Origin: Rahnella inusitata_A
GTDB taxonomy: Bacteria; Pseudomonadota; Gammaproteobacteria; Enterobacterales; Enterobacteriaceae
Assembly: GCF_965118895.1 (NCBI RefSeq)
Contig: NZ_CBCPJJ010000002.1
Coordinates: 124,001-188,000 of the forward strand
DNA: 64,000 bases
Reading direction: 5' to 3'
Shown here: positions 51,636 through 60,200 of the stretch, one piece after another
Position numbering within the stretch: the stretch's first letter is position 1
How the letters are laid out: each line of letters starts with the position of its first letter
Program-made: the position numbers and the translations under genes
The notes under the pieces: generated by a model
Seen by the model: the letters and a program-made list of their open reading frames with translations, nothing else
The model's database searches: none
Told to the model about the DNA's origin: nothing

Positions 51636-52398
51636 CGAACAGGGCGAGTGGTACTGCCATATGCAGAACGCTTATTGAATATGGCTCACAGCGCGTTCGA
51701 TGATATGCAGCAAATCATGCAACAGGGCGGGATTGGAACATTTCGAATCGGATTAGTGCTTTCGGTCAGCACGCTGTTATTTCCGACCGTTCCACAATTA
51801 CTCTGAGAATATTTCCCTGGTATGTCTGTGGATTTATATGATCTGACCAATGATGCATTATTACCGGAACTGGAGAAGGGATCGGTTGATTCTGGTATCG
51901 GCGTGACTACAGCGCGATGCCGGAATCAATAGCATTTTATCCGCTGCTTGAAACCCGTTTGTGGTGGTGATCAGACCTGATGATACGCTGGGCAAAGAAC
52001 ATGATACCCCGTGGTGGCAGCTGGCGAAAAGAGATTTTGCATTGTTTTTAAAGGGAAATATCAGCAGGGTGGTGACGTCGAAGAATGAGACTCATCGCCT
52101 GAATTAGCAGGTAAAATATCGGGTGGATTTTCAGAAAACGTTGTATGGGCTGGTGTGGTCGTGTTTAGCCCTGGCACTTCTGCAGGAATTATATACTGCA
52201 ACGCTTAACGATAATGAATTAACAATAATTCATCTGCAGCAGCCGACCCTAAGACATACGGTTGCGATGATGCCTAAACCGGTTCCATTGCGTTCTGAAA
52301 AAACGGAACAATGTTTTCAATTTCTCTTAAAGACGTATCAACGACGAGTTAAGAAAAGAAAGACGGATTGCGCTAAAAGAAATGTTAAACAAAGCTAA
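51619..52398 (+). pseudogene. LysR-family transcriptional regulator pseudogene
   Basis: Conceptual translation across three frames gives LysR-type pieces in order. QNVRLTEQGEWY marks the end of the helix-turn-helix domain. IGTFRIGLVLSVSTLLFPTV starts the effector domain, PGMSVDLYDLTNDALLPELE follows, then VVIRPDDTLGKEHDTPWWQL, and last LYGLVWSCLALALLQELYTA with a C-terminal tail. Frameshifts near 51679, 51915 and 51965, in-frame stops near 51813, 51932, 51968 and 52107, and loss of the first 45-50 codons show that it is dead. The span (about 260 codons) fits a LysR protein lacking only its N terminus, so decay was mostly by small changes. Confidence 0.8.
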
Positions 52399-52421
52399 CG
52401 TTGTATCGTTGAAATAATAAA

Positions 52422-52451
52422 CATTGAGCCGAGCGATTATTCGGCTCAATG
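52422..52451 (-). terminator. Terminator after tomB-hha
   Basis: CATTGAGCCGA (52422-52432) and TCGGCTCAATG (52441-52451) form a perfect 11-bp stem eight bases after the hha stop. On the minus strand TTTATTATTTC follows. Confidence 0.85.
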
Positions 52452-52458
52452 CAAACTG

Positions 52459-52662
52459 TTAACGTACAAATTTCCACACGGCAACAGGGATTTTATCGTA
52501 CAGTTTATTCATCGTCAGTTCTGCCAGACGGTGGTCAGCTGCCGAGTAAAACAATTCGAGTTCGTCGTCTGAAAGTTCATACTTATTTTTTTCAATAACA
52601 CGTTCAAGTGTGTCAATAGTGGTGCATTTTCTTAAACGCATCAAATAGTCGATTTTGTTCAT
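52459..52662 (-). CDS. hha: Hha/YmoA family nucleoid-associated modulator
   Basis: Hha/YmoA proteins bind H-NS and StpA and tune repression of horizontally acquired and virulence genes. The 67 residues begin MNKIDYLMRLRKCTTIDTLE, and the core KYELSDDELELFYSAADHRL follows. The length and the SDDELELFYSAAD variant are those of Yersinia YmoA rather than the 72-residue E. coli Hha. A start 11 codons earlier is possible, but the start here has an AAAAGGCC site. It lies 45 bases after tomB, the standard tomB-hha pair. Confidence 0.95.
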   Translation of the reverse strand: MNKIDYLMRLRKCTTIDTLERVIEKNKYELSDDELELFYSAADHRLAELTMNKLYDKIPVAVWKFVR

Positions 52663-52707
52663 CGTGGCCTTTTCATTTTTTTCTGATGTCAGCATATAAA
52701 TTATTAC

Positions 52708-53076
52708 TCAAGTCTTCATTAGCGTACAGATGTAGTCCCCTGAGAACATTCTGAATAATCGCTTTTTGGTCTTCTGCCATTGGCGTAAGTCAGAATCATT
52801 TATTCCATAATTACTGAACAGGGTGTAGGTATCATCCAGGTACTCTTCAACCAGATCACTTAAATGGTTATCGTCGGGGTACTTAATTTTAAAACTCATC
52901 ACAAAGGATGCAATGTGTTCAATCAGTTCGTTGAGTTGCAGGTTAACAGCTGAAGTAGGGTCATTAACCCAACCATGATGACTGTCGCCCAGTGTTGCAA
53001 TCCCCTCATCATACAACATTTCATTCAGGAATCGTAACTGAGCGATATCGTGCCGCTTAGGCGAGTACTCATCCAT
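52708..53076 (-). CDS. tomB: Hha toxicity modulator TomB
   Basis: TomB (YbaJ) counteracts Hha and affects biofilm formation; TomB oxidises a conserved Hha cysteine in the E. coli/Salmonella model. The 122 residues show the family core MDEYSPKRHDIAQLRFLNEM and GDSHHGWVNDPTSAVNLQLN. The start has a GGAGGGGATGAT ribosome site. The neighbouring Hha retains a Cys in RLRKCTTID. Its 246-base upstream gap is AT-rich and shows no further gene. Confidence 0.94.
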   Translation of the reverse strand: MDEYSPKRHDIAQLRFLNEMLYDEGIATLGDSHHGWVNDPTSAVNLQLNELIEHIASFVMSFKIKYPDDNHLSDLVEEYLDDTYTLFSNYGINDSDLRQWQKTKKRLFRMFSGDYICTLMKT

Positions 53077-53324
53077 ATCATCCCCTCCGTAATGGTTTAT
53101 TCGGTGTTGATAACACTCTGTGAGTAAACAACAAAACTTAATGGCTTACAGGAAACAGCTCTCACTACAAATTCTATGAACTGCAAACATCACAAACTCA
53201 GTTAAACATCAGTAACAATTACAATAAACCGGTATCTGAAGGAGGTTTCACCAGGGATTATTATACAGTTAACAGTTTAAATATAATTCATTTTTAGAAC
53301 GCTGTGCAAACGTATTACTCAAAC

Positions 53325-53678
53325 TTACAATTCGTCTGCAGTGGTTCCTCGGGACGTATCAATAATATCAAACTCAAGGCCTTCTGCCCTGACCGTGAAT
53401 GTGACATTTTGCGTCGTAAACTCATCCGCATTAATGTCCAGACAACCATTAAAAATCGTCCACTTGTATCGGTAACTCATTGAATATTGGTTTGTGTCTG
53501 TTTGAGTTATCGACACAATTTGCAAAGAATTCGGCTCATAACGGGCATTTTCTGAAAAATAAGATAAATCGCCAATTAAAGGTTGTTCAATTTCAGATAA
53601 AGAACGTTGGATAATCTCTTGTAACTCTTTGACAGACGGATTTTTCCCATAAATATCGCTGGGGATCATTTTCAGCAT
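53325..53678 (-). CDS. Hypothetical protein of 117 residues
   Basis: I do not recognise this gene. The frame has a good ribosome site (AGAGGAAATTACCC) and a stop, no signal peptide and no membrane segment. The sequence is acidic with many Ser and Thr; the second half alternates in a beta-strand-like way (SMSYRYKWTIFNGCLDINAD, then VTFTVRAEGLEFDIIDTS). Its DNA is AT-richer than the flanking core genes, which hints at acquisition or low expression. It lies between tomB and the zinc cluster with gaps of 250 bases on each side. Coding status is likely but not certain. Confidence 0.6.
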   Translation of the reverse strand: MLKMIPSDIYGKNPSVKELQEIIQRSLSEIEQPLIGDLSYFSENARYEPNSLQIVSITQTDTNQYSMSYRYKWTIFNGCLDINADEFTTQNVTFTVRAEGLEFDIIDTSRGTTADEL

Positions 53679-53881
53679 GGGTAATTTCCTCTTAAGCCCT
53701 GTCCTTTCATTATTACATACTTTCTGGATTATGTGTTTTAAGTACGAAAAAAATTTCGCACTGTCCGGGTATGTAGTGATTTGATTTTCATAGGTTTTAT
53801 GATAAGCACATCAATTTTTACCCTTTTCTGACAGTTTAGGGCGCTCTGTGACGTCGTTAAGAAACTGAAACAGTTCATGTA

Positions 53882-53923
53882 TTGATAAAAACCCCCTCAT
53901 GTGATGTTATATTATAACTATTT
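53882..53923 (+). promoter_or_regulatory. Zur-like box and candidate promoter of the zinc transporter operon
   Basis: The 23 bases at 53901-53923 centre on the perfect palindrome GTTATATTATAAC (53906-53918) and match the enterobacterial Zur box (core ATGTTATAWTATAAC) at about 18 positions. A possible promoter, TTGATA (53882-53887) and TGTTAT (53905-53910) 17 bases apart, lies inside it, so Zur-zinc would cover the -10. The box abuts the ribosome site of the 35-codon ORF. Confidence 0.8.
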
Positions 53924-53932
53924 GGAGGGGCT

Positions 53933-54040
53933 ATGACCAAAACACTGTTTACGATTTCTTCGCCAGTACGCAGCATTGGTGTACTGGCCGCACTCGTTGT
54001 GCTCTGGGCCGCGATTTACTGGGCGATTTCACTACCATGA
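53933..54040 (+). CDS. 35-residue putative membrane peptide at the head of the zinc operon
   Basis: This short frame begins at ATG 53933 after GGAGG at a five-base spacing and ends TGA at 54038. The stop overlaps the ATG of the transporter ATPase gene as ATGA. The peptide has a short Ser/Thr-rich head with one Lys and one Arg (MTKTLFTISSPVRS) and then a single hydrophobic helix (GVLAALVVLWAAIYWAISL). It has no Cys, His or acidic residue, so metal binding is unlikely. It may be a small membrane subunit or stabiliser of the transporter, or a translation-coupling leader. I know of no named family. Confidence 0.65.
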   Translation: MTKTLFTISSPVRSIGVLAALVVLWAAIYWAISLP

Positions 54041-54765
54041 TTTTTGTTAACAATGTTGAAGTCGGCTATGACCGTCGCGCGGTAGCGATGCCGCTGAGCG
54101 GACGATTTTTGTCTGGATCGTTAACGGCGGTGATTGGTGCCAACGGCGCGGGAAAATCAACGTTTCTGAAAACACTTGCGGGTCTGCAACAGGCCGTTAC
54201 CGGTGATATCGCCTTCAGCGAAGGCAAGCGCCCGCGTCTGGCGTATTTACCGCAGCAGGCTGAACTGGATCGCAGTTTTCCTATCAGCGTGTTCGATATT
54301 GTGGCGATGGGATGCTGGCCGCAAAGTGGTTTATTTGGCGGCATTAATCGCCAGTCAGCGGCGAATGTGGCACAGGCACTGGAGACGGTAGGGATGACGC
54401 AAATGGCGAATTTCCCAGTGGGTTCGCTTTCCGGCGGGCAGCTGCAACGCACGTTATTCGCCCGTTTACTGGTCCAGCAGGCGCCGCTCATCATGCTTGA
54501 TGAGCCATTTACCGGCATCGACAGTCAGACAACCGAATTACTTCTTAAGGTCATCGCGCAATGGCACCGGGAAGGCAAGACCGTCATTGCGGTGTTGCAT
54601 GATATCTCAATGGTCGCACGGCACTTTCCACAGGTGCTTTACCTCAGTAGCCAACACAATCAGTGGGGAAGTGCACACGACGTGCTGAGCCACTTTCCTC
54701 ACCCGGCGCATGCCTGTGTTTCGTCAGAACCCTTTTCAATGGCGGCGGGAGTAGCAAATTCATGA
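54037..54765 (+). CDS. Zinc/manganese-type ABC transporter ATP-binding protein
   Basis: This is the energy-coupling ATPase of a metal-ion importer of the ZnuC/MntB type. The 242 residues show Walker A IGANGAGKS (about 31-39), signature LSGGQLQRTLFARLL, Walker B LIMLDEPF, and the switch His in VIAVLHDISMV. The start overlaps the 35-codon ORF and the end overlaps the permease gene as ATGA, so the operon is translated as a unit. The Zur-like box upstream makes zinc the most likely substrate. It is a second system distinct from the usual znuABC locus. Confidence 0.9.
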   Translation: MIFVNNVEVGYDRRAVAMPLSGRFLSGSLTAVIGANGAGKSTFLKTLAGLQQAVTGDIAFSEGKRPRLAYLPQQAELDRSFPISVFDIVAMGCWPQSGLFGGINRQSAANVAQALETVGMTQMANFPVGSLSGGQLQRTLFARLLVQQAPLIMLDEPFTGIDSQTTELLLKVIAQWHREGKTVIAVLHDISMVARHFPQVLYLSSQHNQWGSAHDVLSHFPHPAHACVSSEPFSMAAGVANS

Positions 54766-55619
54766 TGCTTTTCCATTTGCTGGCCGACCCCTTTATTGAA
54801 TTTGGCTTCATGCGCCGCGCGCTGATCGCCTGTATTGCGTTATCGATCAGCGCTACTCCTTTGGGTGTTTTTCTTCTGTTACGGCGAATGAGTCTGGTCG
54901 GTGATGCGCTGTCCCACGCTGTTTTACCTGGAGCTGCGATCGGCTATCTGATTTCAGGCATGTCTCTGGTGGCGATGGGAATTGGCGGTTTTATCGCCGG
55001 GCTGGCGGTTGCGATGTTGTCAGGGCTGGTGAGTCGCAAAACGCAGTTGAAAGAAGATGCCAGCTTTGCCGGTTTTTATCTCGGCTCGCTCGCGCTGGGC
55101 GTTACGCTGGTTTCGCTGCGCGGTTCGAGCGTCGATCTCCTGCATGTTTTGTTTGGCTCCATTCTCGCTATCGATTCTTCGGCGATGATCATGGTTGGGA
55201 TCATCAGCAGTGTGTCGTTGCTGATGCTGGCCTGTATTTATCGTGCGCTGGTAATTGAGTCTTTTGACTCGCTCTTTCTGCGAGTAAGTGCCGGTAAATG
55301 GCTGGCGGCGATCCACGGTATTTTCCTGGCGCTGGTGGTGATTAATCTGGTTGCCGGTTTCCAGATCCTTGGCACGCTGATGTCTGTCGGGCTGATGATG
55401 TTGCCCGCAGCCAGCGCACGTTTCTGGGCCCGTGATTTACCCCACACCTTGCTGAGCGCGATGATTATCGGCGTTATCTCCAGCGTCGTCGGACTTATCT
55501 GGTCGTATTACGCCTCGCTGCCGGCAGGCCCGGCGATTGTGCTCAGCGCGACGGTCATTTTCTTTATTTCAGTTTTATTTGGAAAGCGTGGCGGGATGTT
55601 AACCGCCTCGCGATGTTAA
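54762..55619 (+). CDS. Metal ABC transporter permease
   Basis: This 285-residue permease belongs to the ABC-3 (ZnuB/MntC) family, with about eight to nine membrane helices. The family-typical region FLLLRRMSLVGDALSHAVLPG (about 34-54) contains the Asp and His of the ion path. ATG 54762 overlaps the ATPase stop; a second Met follows at once, and the open frame further upstream lies inside the ATPase gene. The substrate-binding protein gene follows after 37 bases. Confidence 0.92.
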   Translation: MMLFHLLADPFIEFGFMRRALIACIALSISATPLGVFLLLRRMSLVGDALSHAVLPGAAIGYLISGMSLVAMGIGGFIAGLAVAMLSGLVSRKTQLKEDASFAGFYLGSLALGVTLVSLRGSSVDLLHVLFGSILAIDSSAMIMVGIISSVSLLMLACIYRALVIESFDSLFLRVSAGKWLAAIHGIFLALVVINLVAGFQILGTLMSVGLMMLPAASARFWARDLPHTLLSAMIIGVISSVVGLIWSYYASLPAGPAIVLSATVIFFISVLFGKRGGMLTASRC

Positions 55620-55656
55620 GCAGTCACACAATGTAAAAGTCGTACCATAAGGGGAC

Positions 55657-56538
55657 ATGATGAAAGTACTACCTGTATCACTCGCAGTAGCTGCCCTGCT
55701 GTCGAGCCCGCTGGCAATGGCTAAAACCGTGAAGGCGGTGGCCAGCTTTTCGATTCTCGGTAATATCGTTCAGGAAGTGGGTGGCGAGCACGTCAGGGTG
55801 ACGACGCTGGTCGGCCCGGATGGCGATCCGCACAGTTTCGAACCTTCACCAAAGGATAGCAAAGCGATTAACGCCTCTGATGTCGTCTTCGTCAGCGGTT
55901 TAGGGCTGGAAGGCTGGATCGATCGTCTGGTCACTGCGTCCGGTTATAAAGGGCATCTGGTGACCGCATCGGAAGGCGTAAACTCACGCAAAATGGAAGA
56001 AGACGGCAAGCAAATCACCGATCCCCATGCGTGGAACAGCATGGCAAACGGGGTGATTTACGCGACCAATGTAATGAATGCGTTGATCAAAGCAGATCCC
56101 GAAGATGCTGATTATTTCCGTCAGCGCGGCACGGCATACATTGAGCAACTGCAAAAACTGGATGCATGGGCTAAAACCGAGTTCACCGGCATTCCTCAGT
56201 CGAAACGCAAAGTGTTGACGAGTCATGATGCGTTTGGCTATTTCGGCCAGGAATATCATGTGAGTTTTATGGCGCCAGTCGGCTTCTCGACCGAAGCCGA
56301 GGCCAGCGCGAGTGGTGTGGCATCTCTGATTAAGCAGATTAAAGAACAGAAGGTAAAAACCTACTTCATTGAAAATCAAACCGATCCGCGTCTGGTGAAA
56401 CAGATTGCCGCTGCCAGTGGCGCGCAACCGGGCGGAGAGTTGTATCCGGAAGCATTGTCTGGCCCGCAAGGCCCGGCAACGACTTACGTGAAAGCGTTTA
56501 AGCATAACGTTGAGACGATTGTCGCCAGCATGAAATAA
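55657..56538 (+). CDS. Metal ABC transporter substrate-binding protein
   Basis: This 293-residue periplasmic protein of the cluster A-I (ZnuA/PsaA) type has a signal peptide cleaved about AMA-KTV. Metal ligands can be placed in DPHSFEPS (His) and DPHAWNS (His), with a Glu or His and an Asp (FIENQTDPR) in the C-terminal lobe. The His-rich loop that E. coli ZnuA carries between the first two ligands is absent; KMEEDGKQIT stands there instead. Zinc or manganese are both possible from sequence alone. The Zur-like box favours zinc. Confidence 0.9.
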   Translation: MMKVLPVSLAVAALLSSPLAMAKTVKAVASFSILGNIVQEVGGEHVRVTTLVGPDGDPHSFEPSPKDSKAINASDVVFVSGLGLEGWIDRLVTASGYKGHLVTASEGVNSRKMEEDGKQITDPHAWNSMANGVIYATNVMNALIKADPEDADYFRQRGTAYIEQLQKLDAWAKTEFTGIPQSKRKVLTSHDAFGYFGQEYHVSFMAPVGFSTEAEASASGVASLIKQIKEQKVKTYFIENQTDPRLVKQIAAASGAQPGGELYPEALSGPQGPATTYVKAFKHNVETIVASMK

Positions 56539-56596
56539 GATTTTCCCTCCTCACGGCACTGCCGTGGGGAGATTTACATCATGTTTTTGCATAAGA

Positions 56597-56636
56597 AAAA
56601 GCCCCGTCGGGCAAGCGACGGGGCTTTTGTTTTTTT
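56597..56636. terminator. Terminator between the zinc transporter operon and rpmJ2
   Basis: AAAAGCCCCGTCG (56597-56609) and CGACGGGGCTTTT (56616-56628) form a perfect 13-bp stem with a GGCAAG loop and a following T tract. It separates two convergent operons. Confidence 0.94.
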
Positions 56637-56664
56637 AAGCCAGTCAGGCCGTGAAGAAAAAGAC

Positions 56665-56805
56665 TCAGCGTTTTTTCTTCTTACCCTGAACGGCTTTAAA
56701 GCGCGGATTACTTTTACAAATTACATAGATCCGGCCTTTACGGCGGACTACGCAGCAATCCGGATGGCGTTTTTTCGCCGAACGTAATGAACTCAGAACC
56801 TGCAT
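56665..56805 (-). CDS. rpmJ2: Alternative ribosomal protein L36 (type B)
   Basis: This 46-residue protein, shorter than usual gene-calling limits, matches YkgO. It begins MQVLSSLRSAKKRHPDC and ends NPRFKAVQGKKKKR. Standard L36 binds zinc through three Cys and a His; here Cys17 and Cys30 remain but the first Cys and the His are missing, so zinc is dispensable. It follows rpmE2 by 21 bases and should be co-expressed when zinc is scarce. The ribosome site is a GGAGAC stretch. Confidence 0.95.
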   Translation of the reverse strand: MQVLSSLRSAKKRHPDCCVVRRKGRIYVICKSNPRFKAVQGKKKKR

Positions 56806-56826
56806 AACACGTCTCCCTGATGTTGT

Positions 56827-57081
56827 TTATTTCTTACCGAGGAAGCTGCCGAAACGCTGGTTGAAGCGCGCGGTGCTGCCTTCTTTTGAGTACTCTTTTT
56901 GCTTGCCGGTGTAATACGGATGCGAGGCTGAAGACACTTCAATAGTGATATACGGGAAAGTCACGCCTTCCAGCTCAATGGTGCGGTCAGTGGATATTGT
57001 TGAACCGACCTTGAAGTACTCGTTAGCGCTGGTGTCGTGAAATACAACGGTGCGATAAGCAGGATGGATAATGGGTTTCAT
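56827..57081 (-). CDS. rpmE2: Alternative ribosomal protein L31 (type B)
   Basis: This 84-residue L31 paralogue (YkgM) begins MKPIIHPAYRTVVFHDTSAN and ends in FNQRFGSFLGKK. It lacks the CxxC zinc motif of standard L31. In E. coli and Bacillus such paralogues replace L31 during zinc starvation, freeing the metal from ribosomes. ATG 57081 follows AGAGGCATT; the open frame upstream runs through the Zur-like box and is not used. Confidence 0.95.
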   Translation of the reverse strand: MKPIIHPAYRTVVFHDTSANEYFKVGSTISTDRTIELEGVTFPYITIEVSSASHPYYTGKQKEYSKEGSTARFNQRFGSFLGKK

Positions 57082-57094
57082 AATGCCTCTAAGT

Positions 57095-57117
57095 GTTATG
57101 TTATACTGTAACAATAA
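57095..57117 (-). promoter_or_regulatory. Zur-like box upstream of rpmE2-rpmJ2
   Basis: TGTTATACTGTAACA (57099-57113) is an imperfect palindrome with TGTTA/TAACA arms. The surrounding 23 bases match the enterobacterial Zur box at about 16 positions. It lies 14-36 bases upstream of rpmE2, a repressor position. Zur controls ykgM in E. coli. Confidence 0.75.
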
Positions 57118-57153
57118 TTATGCACCCATCTTACTTCATGTTCAAGGTTCAGA

Positions 57154-57182
57154 CGAAAAAAAAGGCCGCATCAGCGGCCTTT
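57154..57182 (-). terminator. Terminator of acrAB
   Basis: AAAGGCCGC (57161-57169) and GCGGCCTTT (57174-57182) form a perfect stem. On the minus strand an eight-T run follows, 20-50 bases after the acrB stop. Confidence 0.93.
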
Positions 57183-57202
57183 CGTCAGGGTAGGGGATCC
57201 GG

Positions 57203-60200
57203 TTATAACGTCGGATGCTCTACTTTATGGGTGTGTTCAATATCCTCGTTCTTCTTACCGAAGCGGCGACGAACCACCACGAAGAAGACCGGAACAAAGA
57301 AGATCGCCAACAGCGTTGCGGTGATCATCCCGCCCATCACGCCGGTACCTACGGCGTTCTGAGAACCGGAACCTGCACCGGAGCTGATAACCAACGGCAT
57401 AACACCGAGGATAAAGGCCAGTGAGGTCATCAGAATCGGACGCAGACGCATACGGACTGCTTCCAGCGTCGATTCGATCAGCCCTTTACCTTCTTTATCC
57501 ATCAGATCTTTGGCAAATTCGACAATCAATATGGCGTTCTTCGCTGATAGCCCGATGGTGGTTAACAGGCCCACCTGGAAGTAAACGTCGTTACTCAGAC
57601 CGCGCATCGTTGCCGCCAGAAGCGCACCGACAACCCCGAGTGGCACAACCAGCATAACGGAGAACGGTATCGACCAGCTCTCATACAAAGCGGCCAGACA
57701 CAGGAAGACCACGATCAACGAGATAGCATACAGAGCCGGAGCCTGGTTGCCTGACAAACGTTCCTGATAAGACAGACCCGTCCAGTCATAGCCGATGCCA
57801 CTTGGGAGTTTGGAAGCCAGAGACTCCATCATCGCCATTGCATCACCACTACTCTTGCCCGGTGCCGGCTGACCCAGGATTTCCATCGATGGCAGACCGT
57901 TGTAACGTTCCAGACGCGGTGAACCGTATTCCCATTTCGCGCTCGAGAACGCGGAGAACGGCACCATCTGACCCGCGCTGCCGCGGACGTACAGATTGTT
58001 GATGTCTGAAGGCAACATGCGGTACTTGTTTTCAGCTTGTACGTACACTTTCTTCACGCGACCACGGTCGATAAAGTCGTTGACGTAGCTACCACCAATC
58101 GATGCACCTAACGTAGTGTTGATATCGGAAATAGAAACGCCAAGTGCGGTTGCTTTTTCCTGATCAATTTCGATTTTGAACTGTGGCGTATCTTCCAGAC
58201 CGTTTGGACGCACCTGAGTCAGCAAGTCCGGATGCTGAGCAATCATGCCCAGTAACTGGTTACGTGCCTGCGTCAGTTTGTCATGCCCAAGGTTAGCCTG
58301 GTCAATCAGCTGGAAGTCGAAGCCTGTGGCCGTACCCAATTCAACAATGGCGGGTAAGTTGAACGGGAACACTAGTGCATCTTTAATGGTGCTGAACGCG
58401 CCCATTGCGCGGCCTGCAATCGCAGGAACTTTGTTTTCAGCACCGCTACGCTCAGACCAGTCTTTCAGACTGACGAACGCGATACCGGTGTTCTGACCAC
58501 GACCCGCAAAGCCAAAGCCGTTAACGGTAAACACAGAGTTTACGTTGGCCTTTTCTTTGGTCAGATAGTAGTTGCTGACTTCATCGAGCACTTTCTGCGT
58601 ACGTTCCTGGGTAGCACCTGCTGGCAACTGCGCCATGGTCAGGAATACACCCTGGTCTTCTTCCGGCAGGAAGGAGGTTGGCAGGCGGATAAACAGGAAT
58701 GCCATGCCAACAACGATCAGCAGATAAATCACCAGATAACGACCGGTGCTGCGCAGAATGTTGCCTACGCTGTCGGTGTAGTGGTGCGTGCTTTGCTCAA
58801 ATTTCTTGTTAAACCAGCCAAAGAAACCTTTCTTCTCGTGATGCTCACCTTTGGCAATCGGTTTAAGCATGGTCGCACACAGGGCTGGCGTCAGGATCAT
58901 CGCCACCAGAACTGACAGCACCATGGCTGAAACGATGGTGATGGAGAACTGACGATAGATAACGCCGGTCGAACCGCCGAAGAACGCCATCGGGATGAAT
59001 ACGGCAGACAGCACCATCGCGATGCCCACCAATGCACCCTGGATCTGCTCCATGGATTTCTTGGTGGCTTCTTTCGGTGGCAGGCCGTCTTCGACCATCA
59101 CGCGCTCTACGTTCTCGACGACGACAATGGCGTCATCGACGAGCAAGCCTATCGCGAGCACCATCCCGAACATCGTCAGGGTGTTTATCGAATAGCCAAA
59201 CGCAGAAAGGACGGCAAAGGTACCGAGCAATACCACCGGCACGGCAATCGTCGGGATAAGCGTTGCGCGGAAGTTTTGCAGGAACAAGAACATTACCAGG
59301 AATACCAGGACGATGGCCTCGAACAGCGTTTTACCTACTTCTTTAATCGAGATTTTAACGAACGGCGTGGTGTCATACGGATAAACCACTTCTAAGCCGG
59401 CCGGGAAGAACGGCTGAAGTTTGGCGAGCGTTGACTTGACCGATGCTGCGGTATCAAGGGCGTTCGCGCCGGTTGCCAGTTTGATACCCAAACCTGATGC
59501 CGGTTGTCCGTTGAAGCGAGCGATAACGTCGTAGTTTTCACCACCCAGTTCAATTTTTGCCACGTCTTTCAGGCGAACCTGAGAGCCGTCCTGATTGACT
59601 TTCAGAATGATTTTACCGAACTCATCAGCGGACTTCAGACGGGTCTGCGCCACAATAGAGGAGTTCAGCTGCTGACCAGGGACCGGAGGCGTACCACCGA
59701 GCTGACCTGCTGCAATCTGGTTGTTCTGGATTTTAATCGCATTGATGACATCAACCGGCGTCAGCTGGAAGTTATTCAGTTTGTTCGGATCCATCCAGAT
59801 ACGCATCGCGTACTGAGCACCGAACAGCTGAACGTCACCCACACCTGAAGTACGGCTGACCGGGTCTTTGATGTTAGAACCCACGTAGTCGGCGATATCA
59901 TCCTGTGTCATGGTGCCGTTATTGGAAATAAAGCCTGCGACCATAAGGAAGCTGCTGCTCGATTTCTCAACGGAGATACCCTGCTGCTGAACTTCCTGCG
60001 GCAGCAACGGTGTTGCCAGCTGCAGTTTGTTCTGCACCTGAACCTGTGCGATATCCGCATCGGTACCGGAAGCAAACGTGATAGTGATCTGGACAGTACC
60101 TGAAGAATCACTGGTCGACGACATGTACATCATGTTGTCGATACCGTTCATGTTCTGTTCGATAACCTGGGTCACCGTATCCTGCACCGTCTGCGCATCG

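Noticed and set aside
52123..52398. A separate 91-residue gene
   Set aside because: Its sequence (LYGLVWSCLALALLQELYTA and tail) fits the C-terminal end of the LysR pseudogene, in order and orientation. It has no ribosome site of its own.
56581..56787. 68-codon ORF on the plus strand opposite rpmJ2
   Set aside because: It overlaps the terminator and is antisense to the well-conserved rpmJ2; the conserved L36 sequence on the other strand explains the stretch.
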